From Ornithobacterium rhinotracheale DSM 15997 (GTDB lineage Bacteria > Bacteroidota > Bacteroidia > Flavobacteriales > Weeksellaceae): DNA of 64,000 bases. The notes beneath the pieces were generated by a model. That model was not told where the DNA came from. It saw nothing but the letters and a program-made list of their open reading frames with translations, and did not search any database. The stretch is from positions 935,501-999,500 of the forward strand of contig NC_018016.1 of assembly GCF_000265465.1 (NCBI RefSeq), read 5' to 3'. Each line of letters begins with the position of its first letter. Position 1 is the stretch's first letter. Both the position numbers and the translations under genes were made by a program. Below, piece after piece: positions 1 to 7,617 of the stretch.

Positions 1-199
1 GATTTTTGAACTGGCGTCTAAATACGCAGAACAGCAACTTTGGGGTAGCCAAGCACTGGTAGTAATGGCAGAAAATTATTACAAATTAGGCGATTTGTAC
101 CAAGCCAACTTTACGCTCGATAGCGTGATCGAAAACTACCAAGATTACCCAGAAGTAATTGCCAAAGCAAAAGCCTTGAAAAAACAAATTAAAAAATAA
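1..199 (+). CDS. C-terminal end of a TPR-type protein (partial, truncated by window edge)
   Basis: The frame starting at base 2 is open from the window edge to a TAA at 197-199 and gives about 65 residues. They read as paired amphipathic helices, with an NYYKLGDLYQANFTLDSVI stretch followed by a Lys-rich tail. The alternating Tyr/Leu/Ala spacing is typical of tetratricopeptide repeats. The next gene, an outer-membrane barrel protein, starts 16 bp downstream on the same strand, so the two are probably co-transcribed. The N-terminus and the exact family cannot be seen. Confidence 0.7.
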   Translation, partial: IFELASKYAEQQLWGSQALVVMAENYYKLGDLYQANFTLDSVIENYQDYPEVIAKAKALKKQIKK

Positions 200-215
200 T
201 TAAGCAGATTCATTT

Positions 216-1988
216 ATGAAAAAGATAGTAAGCCTTTCCGTACTCAGTCTTTCAGTTTTAAGTTTTGCCCAAATCAAGCAAGGCGAAGTGAATGTGAACG
301 GAGAAAATCAAATAAAACAAGGCGAAGTAACAGTGAAACGCCACTACGAGCCTAATGTGAACGCGGCAGAGAAAATCAAACAAACACCTAAAGTTTCTGC
401 GCCTAAGACTAAAAAACATAGCGTAATTAATTACCAGACCAAGGATATTGAAGCGGCTTCGGAATTTGAAACCACTCCAATTTCGGCAGAGAAATTACCG
501 ATTAACCAAACGCCACCTCTTCGCAACTACATTCGTGCGGGCTATGGGAACAATTCCACTTTGCGCCTCAACGGCTTTGTGAGCATGCCAATAGATGAGG
601 ATAAATCTGTGGGGCTCAATGCATCGTATCTAGGAACAGAACTAAACGATAAAACTTTGAAAAATTGGGTGAATACCAATCAATCTAAAATCAATGCCGA
701 AGCTTTCTTTAATTATAATTTACAAGATGCTAAATTCACTTTAAAGGCGGGCGCAGGCGTTGATAAATTAAATCTTTACGGCATTCCGCAGGGCGTTTTG
801 GCTACTTTGACTGAAAAACTAGACGCTCCGCAAAAATTCACAAGCGTGTATGCCAAAGCGGAATACGATAAATTCAATGAGGCGTATCTAAAAACGGCTA
901 AAGCAGATGCGTATTATTTAAACAATAATTGGGGGAGCAACGAGCTTGGCTTTAAGGCTGAAACAAGTTTAAACACAGGCGACTTGTATGAAGCGGATTT
1001 CTTCGGTGGATTGATTTTGGGAGCCAAAGCCGATGCTAATTTAAATTACACTTTCACCAATGCCGAGGATTATTATTTCCATAGTTTAGCCAAAGCTAAT
1101 TATTTAAATTTAGGAATTAAGCCACAATTTGTGATCAAAAACGAGGTGCTTAATTTACTTGCAGGAGCCAACCTGCAATATGTGACCGAATCGGAACAAA
1201 AAAACAATAAATTCCGAATTTTCCCAGCCATAGAGCTAAAGCTAAACACTGCTAAGGAGTTTGCCCTCTACGGAGGAATCACGGGAGGTGTGCAAATGAA
1301 TTCTTACCAAAGTCTCTATAAAGAGAATCCATACATCGCTCCATCGTTTGGGCTTCTGCCTACAATCAACAAACTTGAACTTTACGGCGGAATCATGGGA
1401 GACATTGGCGAAAACTTTAAATACAACGCCAAAGCGGGATTGCAGGATTTGGAAAACGAAGTGTTTTTTATAGAATATGCCCAGTTTGATATCGCAAAAC
1501 CAAAAAATTTAGGGTACAATTACTTCAATTCATTCAGCCCGTCTTACGACGATGCCAGACGCACCTACATCAACGGGAGCATTCAATACATTGGGGTAGA
1601 TAAACTCTCGCTTGGAGCCAATTTATTGCTCCAGTCTTATAGCTTAACTCAACTGGACAAAGCCTTTGAAAAACCAAGTTTGCGTAGCTCCATAAACGCA
1701 CAATATGCTTTGTTAAACGAAAGATTATTGCTCGGAGGAGATTTGTTTTTTGTGAGCAAAAGAACTGGCTTGCAACAAGGTTTCTTTTCAAACACAAAAC
1801 ATTTCTCTAATAAAAACATAGATGTCCCAGCTTATTTAGACTTTAACCTAAGCGGAAACTTTATGATTAATTCCCAATGGATTGTCTTTGCCGAAGGGAA
1901 TAATCTTTTAAACAAAAATTACCAAAGGTTTACAAACTACGAAGTGCAAGGACTCACCATCACAGCAGGAGTGCAGTACAAATTTTAA
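216..1988 (+). CDS. Outer-membrane beta-barrel protein, TonB-receptor-like without plug
   Basis: 590 residues with an N-terminal signal peptide ending near residue 19 (...LSFAQ). A short Lys-rich segment follows that contains the phrase IKQGEV twice (about residues 20-40). The rest is a long run of alternating aromatic and polar beta strands ending in the C-terminal signature GVQYKF, with a final aromatic residue as in barrels inserted by the Bam machinery. The stretch NNLLNKNYQRF near the end resembles the last strands of TonB-dependent receptors. I see no plug domain or TonB box, so it is a receptor-like barrel rather than a complete transporter. It follows a TPR gene and precedes hemB by 19 bp. 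The substrate is unknown. Confidence 0.75.
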   Translation: MKKIVSLSVLSLSVLSFAQIKQGEVNVNGENQIKQGEVTVKRHYEPNVNAAEKIKQTPKVSAPKTKKHSVINYQTKDIEAASEFETTPISAEKLPINQTPPLRNYIRAGYGNNSTLRLNGFVSMPIDEDKSVGLNASYLGTELNDKTLKNWVNTNQSKINAEAFFNYNLQDAKFTLKAGAGVDKLNLYGIPQGVLATLTEKLDAPQKFTSVYAKAEYDKFNEAYLKTAKADAYYLNNNWGSNELGFKAETSLNTGDLYEADFFGGLILGAKADANLNYTFTNAEDYYFHSLAKANYLNLGIKPQFVIKNEVLNLLAGANLQYVTESEQKNNKFRIFPAIELKLNTAKEFALYGGITGGVQMNSYQSLYKENPYIAPSFGLLPTINKLELYGGIMGDIGENFKYNAKAGLQDLENEVFFIEYAQFDIAKPKNLGYNYFNSFSPSYDDARRTYINGSIQYIGVDKLSLGANLLLQSYSLTQLDKAFEKPSLRSSINAQYALLNERLLLGGDLFFVSKRTGLQQGFFSNTKHFSNKNIDVPAYLDFNLSGNFMINSQWIVFAEGNNLLNKNYQRFTNYEVQGLTITAGVQYKF

Positions 1989-2007
1989 TTCAAAAATAAA
2001 TTTAACT

Positions 2008-2988
2008 ATGTATCCATATCAAAGAAATAGAAGAACTCGTAGCAACGAGGCGATTAGAAATATCGTAAGAGAAACAAGCCTAAGCACCCATGATTTAATG
2101 CTGCCGCTTTTCATCATGGAGGGCGAGAATTTAAGAGAAGAAATCCCTAGCATGCCAGGCGTTTATAGAATAACGCTCGATGTGCTGGAAAAAGAAATCC
2201 AAGAAATTTGGGATTTGGGCATTCAAGCCGTAAACATCTACTGCAAAGTGCCAGATGAGCTCAAAGACAACGAGGGTACCGAGGCTCTAAACCCTAATGG
2301 ATTGATGCAACGCGCCATCAAAACCATTAAAAAAGCGCAAAAAGATATGCTCGTGTTTACCGATGTGGCACTTGACCCTGTCTCCTCTTACGGGCACGAC
2401 GGAATTGTGGAAAATGGCGAAATCTTAAACGACGAAACGGTAGAAATTTTAGCTAAAATGGCACTTTCGCACGCCGAAGCTGGAGCCGATTTCATTGCCC
2501 CGTCCGACATGATGGATGGTCGCGTTTTAGCCATTCGTGAAATTTTAGAACAAAACGGATTCCACAATGTAGGTATCATGAGCTACACGGCAAAATACGC
2601 CAGCTCATTCTATGGGCCGTTCCGAGATGCGCTCGATTCTGCACCAGGATTTGGCGATAAAAAAACCTACCAAATGGATTATGCCAATGTGCAAGAAGCC
2701 TACCGCGAGGCAGATAATGACTTAATCGAGGGGGCAGACATCTTGATGGTGAAACCAGGCATGCCCTACCTAGATGTGCTTTATCGCATGAAAGAATATA
2801 CCAAAATGCCAATTGCCGTGTACCAAGTAAGTGGCGAATATGCCATGCTGAAAGCTGCCGCAGAAAAAGGCTGGCTCGATTTTGAAAAATGCTTAATGGA
2901 ATCCATGTATGCATTCAAACGCGCGGGTGCAGATTTAATCAACACCTATTATGCCAAAGAAGTGGCTACTATTTTGAATAGAAAATAG
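2008..2988 (+). CDS. hemB: Porphobilinogen synthase (delta-aminolevulinate dehydratase)
   Basis: 326 residues, the usual length. The enzyme condenses two 5-aminolevulinate molecules into porphobilinogen in the cytoplasm for haem synthesis. Both active-site lysines are visible: K196 in SYTAKYASSFYGPF and the Schiff-base K249 in MVKPGMPYLD. The metal site reads DVALDPVSSYGHDG from residue 119. In zinc enzymes this segment has three cysteines; here those positions are A121, D123 and D131. This is the aspartate-rich, magnesium-type variant known from Pseudomonas. It is preceded by the barrel gene and followed by a strong terminator. Confidence 0.96.
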   Translation: MYPYQRNRRTRSNEAIRNIVRETSLSTHDLMLPLFIMEGENLREEIPSMPGVYRITLDVLEKEIQEIWDLGIQAVNIYCKVPDELKDNEGTEALNPNGLMQRAIKTIKKAQKDMLVFTDVALDPVSSYGHDGIVENGEILNDETVEILAKMALSHAEAGADFIAPSDMMDGRVLAIREILEQNGFHNVGIMSYTAKYASSFYGPFRDALDSAPGFGDKKTYQMDYANVQEAYREADNDLIEGADILMVKPGMPYLDVLYRMKEYTKMPIAVYQVSGEYAMLKAAAEKGWLDFEKCLMESMYAFKRAGADLINTYYAKEVATILNRK

Positions 2989-3016
2989 GAATTTAAGGCA
3001 TTTTTAAACATCACTT

Positions 3017-3055
3017 AAAATCGTTTTTCAATTAATTTTGAAAGACGATTTTTTT
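3017..3055 (+). terminator. Intrinsic terminator after hemB
   Basis: Arms 3017-3031 and 3038-3052 pair over 15 bp with a single G.T wobble around a 6-nt loop. A run of T follows. Confidence 0.85.
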
Positions 3056-3266
3056 ATTTCAAAAGACTAAATTTAGCCAAATTTCGGTATCCAAAAAATA
3101 TGATTTTTGTCGTATTTGTGTTTTTAAAACACTTTTATTAAGTGAGTTTCATACACTTTTTAGTTTTTTTAACGGGTAAAAAGTGCTAAACATTCCATAT
3201 GTAAGCGCAAAAATGCTTATCTTCACGACCTTAAAAATTTAATTAAACATTAAAATTATAAACAAA

Positions 3267-4064
3267 ATGATGACAAATTTCTCACTCGAAGGTAAAACTG
3301 CTCTTGTAACTGGAGCATCTTACGGAATTGGTTACGCTATCGCGTCTGCATTAGGAAAAGCTGGTGCAAAAATCGTTTTCAACGACATTAACCAAGATTT
3401 AGTAAACCAAGGTCTAGAGTCTTACAAAAACGACGGACTTGAGGCGTATGGTTATGTATGCGATGTTACAGACGAAGATGCTGTAAATGAGCTAGTAGCT
3501 ACCGTAGAAAAAGAAGTAGGAGTAATCGACATTTTGGTAAACAACGCAGGAATCATCAAGCGTGTTCCTATGCACGAAATGAGTGCTGCTGAGTTCCGTA
3601 AAGTAATCGATGTGGACTTAAACGCTCCATTTATCGTGGCTAAAGCGGTAATCCCAAGCATGATCAAAAAAGGACACGGAAAAATCATCAACATCTGTTC
3701 TATGATGTCTGAGCTTGGTCGTGAAACTGTATCTGCTTACGCTGCTGCAAAAGGTGGTTTAAAAATGCTTACTCGCAACATCGCATCTGAGTATGGTGAG
3801 CACAACATTCAATGTAATGGTATCGGTCCTGGGTACATCGCTACTCCACAAACTGCTCCACTTCGTGAAAAACAAGCTGACGGAAGCCGCCACCCATTCG
3901 ATTCATTCATTATCGCAAAAACTCCTGCCGCTAGATGGGGAACTCCAGAAGATTTACAAGGTCCTGCTGTGTTCTTAGCATCTGATGCCTCTAACTTCGT
4001 AAATGGGCATGTGCTTTATGTAGACGGTGGTATCTTAGCCTACATTGGAAAACAACCTAAATAA
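3267..4064 (+). CDS. kduD: SDR oxidoreductase, probable 2-dehydro-3-deoxy-D-gluconate 5-dehydrogenase
   Basis: 265 residues of a classical short-chain dehydrogenase. It has the cofactor loop TGASYGIG at residues 15-22, NNAGI in the middle, and the catalytic Ser (ICSMMSE) and Tyr/Lys (YAAAKGG) with normal spacing. KduD reduces 2,5-diketo-3-deoxygluconate to 2-keto-3-deoxygluconate (KDG) in the cytoplasm. By sequence alone it could be a gluconate 5-dehydrogenase, which is closely related. The KduI homologue about 2.3 kb downstream and the KDG kinase on the opposite strand favour KduD. Two adjacent ATGs (3267 and 3270) could both serve as start. The EIIC gene begins 8 bp after the stop, so they form an operon. 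Confidence 0.85.
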   Translation: MMTNFSLEGKTALVTGASYGIGYAIASALGKAGAKIVFNDINQDLVNQGLESYKNDGLEAYGYVCDVTDEDAVNELVATVEKEVGVIDILVNNAGIIKRVPMHEMSAAEFRKVIDVDLNAPFIVAKAVIPSMIKKGHGKIINICSMMSELGRETVSAYAAAKGGLKMLTRNIASEYGEHNIQCNGIGPGYIATPQTAPLREKQADGSRHPFDSFIIAKTPAARWGTPEDLQGPAVFLASDASNFVNGHVLYVDGGILAYIGKQPK

Positions 4065-4072
4065 TCCCCTGT

Positions 4073-5476
4073 ATGGCTAATATCTTTGAATATATTATAC
4101 AACTAGGTGCTGCAGTGATGATGCCCATTATCTTCTCGATTTTGGGCATTGCGCTCGGCATTAAACCTGGAAAAGCTGTCTTATCTGGTCTCTATGTAGG
4201 GGTAGGTTTTGTGGGATTATCCATCATCACCGCTTTGCTTACCAGTAGCATGGGGCCAAGCCTTGACCAAGTGGTGAAAATCTATGATTTAAAGCTTAAA
4301 GTCTTTGACATGGGATGGCCAGCGGCAGCTGCCGTAGCCTATAACACTGCGGTGGGGGCACTTATTATTCCTGTATGTTTAGGCGTAAACTTAGTTTTAT
4401 TGCTTTTAAGATGTACTAAAACCGTAAACATCGACTTGTGGAACTACTGGCACTTTGCATTCATTGGGGCAATTGTGTATTTTGCAAGCGATAATATTTA
4501 TTGGGGATTTTTCGCAGCCATCATCTGCTACATCATTACACTTGTAATGGCAGATTTAACGGCCAATAAATTCCAAAACTACTACGAAGGCATGGAAGGA
4601 ATCTCTATTCCGCAACCTTTCTGTCAAGGAATGGTGCCATTTGCCGTAGTCATCAACAAAGCATTGGATTTAATTCCTGGTTTCGAAAAATTAAACATCG
4701 ATGCCGAGGGAATGAAGAAAAAATTCGGATTGCTTGGTCAGCCATTATTCTTAGGAATCATCATAGGATGTGGTATCGGTATTTTAGCAAGAGAAGATGT
4801 AAAAGGATTTTTAGGTTTAGGTATTAAAATGGGAGCCGTAATGGAATTAATCCCTAGAATTACCCGCCTATTTATCGAAGGGCTTCACCCAATTTCTGAA
4901 GCGACTAAAAAACTTATCGATAAGAAATTCCAAGGAAAAATCGATTTGAACATCGGTATGACACCTGCCCTAGTAATTGGGCACCCTGCAACATTGGTAG
5001 TTTCGTTGTTATTGATTCCAGTAACATTGATTCTTTCTGTTTATTTGCCAGGAAATGAGTTTTTACCATTGGCATCATTAGCGGGAATGTTCTATTTGTT
5101 CCCACTGGTATTGCCTATTACTAATGGTAATGTGGTAAAATCATTTATCGTAGGGCTTGTGGTGCTTATCATCGGTTTATATTTTGTGACCGATTTGGCT
5201 CCATCATTCACGCTTGCAGCAAAAGATGTGTATGAGAAAACAGGAGATAAAGCCGTTGCAATCCCTCCAGGATTTGAGGGCGGTGCGCTAGACTTTGCTT
5301 CAAGTATCTTTACTTGGGTAATTTTCAAAGCTATTTCTTGGTTTAAATATATCGGAATGGCTGTTTTATCAATCTTTACGCTAGGAATGTTGTGGTACAA
5401 CCGCAGAGCAATCCTTCGCGAACACAGAGAAAGAAATTCTGTGGCAGTAGAGGTGGATAATACTCCTACAAAATAA
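4073..5476 (+). CDS. PTS galactitol-type EIIC permease, orphan
   Basis: 467 residues, about 9-10 hydrophobic segments, and an overall layout that I recognise as the EIIC component of the galactitol (Gat) phosphotransferase family. Diagnostic stretches include GMVPFAVVINKALDLIPG, a loop with GLHPISEATKK, and DLNIGMTPALVIGHPATL. No EIIA, EIIB, HPr or EI gene lies anywhere in the window. Lying 8 bp behind kduD, with kduI downstream, it most likely moves a keto-deoxy-uronate or other uronate product across the inner membrane, possibly without phosphorylating it. That role is inference. A charged Arg/Glu-rich tail ends the protein. Confidence 0.88.
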   Translation: MANIFEYIIQLGAAVMMPIIFSILGIALGIKPGKAVLSGLYVGVGFVGLSIITALLTSSMGPSLDQVVKIYDLKLKVFDMGWPAAAAVAYNTAVGALIIPVCLGVNLVLLLLRCTKTVNIDLWNYWHFAFIGAIVYFASDNIYWGFFAAIICYIITLVMADLTANKFQNYYEGMEGISIPQPFCQGMVPFAVVINKALDLIPGFEKLNIDAEGMKKKFGLLGQPLFLGIIIGCGIGILAREDVKGFLGLGIKMGAVMELIPRITRLFIEGLHPISEATKKLIDKKFQGKIDLNIGMTPALVIGHPATLVVSLLLIPVTLILSVYLPGNEFLPLASLAGMFYLFPLVLPITNGNVVKSFIVGLVVLIIGLYFVTDLAPSFTLAAKDVYEKTGDKAVAIPPGFEGGALDFASSIFTWVIFKAISWFKYIGMAVLSIFTLGMLWYNRRAILREHRERNSVAVEVDNTPTK

Positions 5477-5484
5477 TCAAAGAT

Positions 5485-5513
5485 AAAGAGGAGTTCTCTG
5501 GCTCCTCTTTTTA
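5485..5513 (+). terminator. Terminator after kduD-EIIC
   Basis: 9-bp perfect stem AAAGAGGAG/CTCCTCTTT (5485-5493 with 5502-5510) plus a T run, 9 bp after the EIIC stop codon. Confidence 0.8.
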
Positions 5514-5714
5514 TACTTAGATTTTTCTATTCTTGAATAAATTCTTTTTTAGATTTTTCTAAAAACACTAGGTTATGATTTCTTTTTTTCAGAACTTTAA
5601 CCCATTAATTATTAATTTATATTTCAAATAAAATAAGAGATATTTGGTATAAGTTTCACTGCTAAGAAATCTCAAAAATTAACAAAGTATATTAATCAAA
5701 AAATTTATTTAATT

Positions 5715-6356
5715 ATGGAAAATCTAATTTCTAAATTCATCGGGACAGTTAAGCATTGGTACATTCCTTTCATTATCGGTATTTTATTTATCGGCGTAGG
5801 GATTTATACATTTTATGTTCCAGTAGAGGCCTACTTGGTATTATCGATTATCTTTAGTGTTTCATTTTTTATCTCAGGGATTTTCGATGCGGTGTTTGCT
5901 TGGCAAAACCAAAAAACTTTGCCTAACTGGGGGTGGATTTTTGTTTTTGGTATTTTTACATGGATGATCGGGATGTATCTATGGATTTATCCTAAAATCT
6001 CTATGGAAGTTTTACCATACTATGTGGGATTTGTTTTAATGTTCCGCTCGTTCCAATTATTGGGCTTTGCCCTAGACATTAAAGCCTATGCACCAAATAA
6101 GTGGCTTGGTCTTTTCATTTGGAGTATCGTCGGGATATTTATCTCATTCCTACTTTTAGCCAATCCAATTATAGCAGGGCTTTCGCTTGTGGCACTCACA
6201 GGTACATCCTTCATCATTTTAGGATTTGCATCTTGCTATTTAGCTTTTAATTTAAAAAGCTTAAAAAATAATTTGGATAAAAAAATCTCTCCAGAAATGA
6301 GAGAAAAAATACAAAGCTTGGAAAATGAATTTCAAGAAATTGTAAGAAAAAAATAA
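5715..6356 (+). CDS. HdeD-like (DUF308) integral membrane protein
   Basis: 213 residues with about six membrane helices arranged as repeated pairs. Examples are YIPFIIGILFIGVGIYTFY, a WIFVFGIFTWMIGMYLW pair and a final LSLVALTGTSFIILGF. This pattern matches the HdeD/DUF308 family, named for an E. coli acid-resistance membrane protein. A charged cytoplasmic tail follows. It sits 27 bp upstream of the kduI-like gene, so it is probably co-transcribed with it, and downstream of the EIIC terminator. Its contribution to uronate use is unknown; a stress or transport-accessory role is possible. Confidence 0.75.
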   Translation: MENLISKFIGTVKHWYIPFIIGILFIGVGIYTFYVPVEAYLVLSIIFSVSFFISGIFDAVFAWQNQKTLPNWGWIFVFGIFTWMIGMYLWIYPKISMEVLPYYVGFVLMFRSFQLLGFALDIKAYAPNKWLGLFIWSIVGIFISFLLLANPIIAGLSLVALTGTSFIILGFASCYLAFNLKSLKNNLDKKISPEMREKIQSLENEFQEIVRKK

Positions 6357-6383
6357 TTTTTAAACTATTTTAAAATCATATTC

Positions 6384-7286
6384 ATGAAGAAAACATTAAG
6401 TTTATTATCATTATTATTAATCTCTGGATTGACATTGGCACAATCGTACACTAGCTACGAAGTACGCTATGCGACAAACCCAAAAGATGCTGAACATTAC
6501 AGCACAGAGCGTTTGAGAGAAGAATATTTGGTAAAAGATTTATTTAAAGAAGACAAAGTACACATGGTATATACCATGCACGATCGTTTCATCATCGGTG
6601 GTGCAATGCCTGTGAAACAAAGCCTTAAACTAGAGGCGATAGATCCGCTAAAATCACCTAAATTCTTAAGCCACCGCGAAATCGGTATCATCAATGTCGG
6701 AGGAAAAGGAATAGTGAAAGTAGGCAACAAAAAATATGAATTAAAGAATAAAGAAGCACTTTACATCGGTCGTGGCGAAGAGGAAGTAACTTTCTCATCT
6801 GCCAATGCTAAAGAGCCTGCGTTGTTCTACTTCAACTCTGCGAATGCTCACAAGGCATATCCTACCAAGAAAATTACGCGTGAAGATGCTGTAAAAGTGA
6901 AAGCGGGTAGCCTAGAAGAGTCTAACGCACGTACGATTGTAAAATATATCGTAAACGAAACTACTCAGACGAGCCAATTGCAACTTGGTTTAACCGAGCT
7001 GGAACCAGGAAGCGTTTGGAACACTATGCCTGCACACATTCACACTCGTAGAATGGAGGCTTACTTCTACTTTAAAATCCCAGAAAAACAAGCTGTATGC
7101 CATTTCATGGGAGAGCCAGAGAAGACTAGAAACATCTGGGTACACAATTACCAAGCTGTTATTGCTCCAGAATGGTCTATTCACTCAGGAGCTGGAACCA
7201 CCAACTACGACTTTATTTGGGGTATGGCGGGCGAGAATTTAGACTACACCGATATGGATAAAGTTTACCCATATGAACTAGAATAA
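6384..7286 (+). CDS. kduI: 5-keto-4-deoxyuronate isomerase with a signal peptide
   Basis: 300 residues, about 20 more than the cytoplasmic E. coli enzyme. The extra length is an N-terminal signal peptide (MKKTLSLLSL...TLAQ). The mature part is collinear with E. coli KduI: RFIIGGAMPV, a cupin zinc site with MPAHIHTRRMEAYFYF, and NYQAVIAPEWSIHSGAG followed by FIWGMAGEN. KduI converts 5-keto-4-deoxyuronate to 2,5-diketo-3-deoxygluconate in pectin, alginate, chondroitin or hyaluronate breakdown. The predicted export is unusual, because the enzyme normally works in the cytoplasm. It follows the HdeD-like gene by 27 bp and ends before a terminator. Confidence 0.92.
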   Translation: MKKTLSLLSLLLISGLTLAQSYTSYEVRYATNPKDAEHYSTERLREEYLVKDLFKEDKVHMVYTMHDRFIIGGAMPVKQSLKLEAIDPLKSPKFLSHREIGIINVGGKGIVKVGNKKYELKNKEALYIGRGEEEVTFSSANAKEPALFYFNSANAHKAYPTKKITREDAVKVKAGSLEESNARTIVKYIVNETTQTSQLQLGLTELEPGSVWNTMPAHIHTRRMEAYFYFKIPEKQAVCHFMGEPEKTRNIWVHNYQAVIAPEWSIHSGAGTTNYDFIWGMAGENLDYTDMDKVYPYELE

Positions 7287-7315
7287 TCATAGTTTTTTAT
7301 TTAACAACGGAAAAG

Positions 7316-7349
7316 ACCTCTGCATTTTTATAATGTAGTGGTTTTTTTT
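7316..7349 (+). terminator. Terminator after kduI
   Basis: Imperfect hairpin ACCTCTGCATT/AATGTAGTGGT (one mismatch, one wobble) followed by eight T. Confidence 0.65.
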
Positions 7350-7582
7350 ATTGCTAATTTTCCCTTTCAAAGAAATTACCTCTATTAACAGAATTATAAA
7401 CATAGTTAAAGTATTCTTCCTAAAATAAATTTAACAAGGCTTCATTAAAAGAATCCAAAACATTGTTTTTCAATAAATTAAACACATCTAGACAAACTAT
7501 TTAGTGTTTTTTTTCACAATTACTAAAATGCTAAAAAGATATCACTTCATTCATTCTAGTTTTTCATTGAAAGATAAATCAT

Positions 7583-7590
7583 TAGCTTTG
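7583..7590 (+). promoter_or_regulatory. Bacteroidota -7 element for susC
   Basis: TAGCTTTG matches TAnnTTTG exactly and lies 28 bp upstream of the ATG at 7618. It also shows that an in-frame ATG at 7504 is upstream of the promoter and should not be used as start. Confidence 0.55.
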
Positions 7591-7617
7591 TGTCCTGAAA
7601 ACAAATACAAGAAACCT

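Larger units (their letters stand above)
7287..7617. other. Gene-free region between kduI and susC
   Basis: The 331-bp stretch holds the kduI terminator at its left end and the susC -7 element at its right end. The middle is A/T-rich. I found no ORF, riboswitch or clear operator, and no sigma/anti-sigma pair or hybrid two-component regulator lies next to susC. Confidence 0.6.

Noticed and set aside
7504-7617. Longer N-terminus for the SusC protein
   Set aside because: It lies upstream of an exact -7 element and would bury the signal peptide that starts at 7618.
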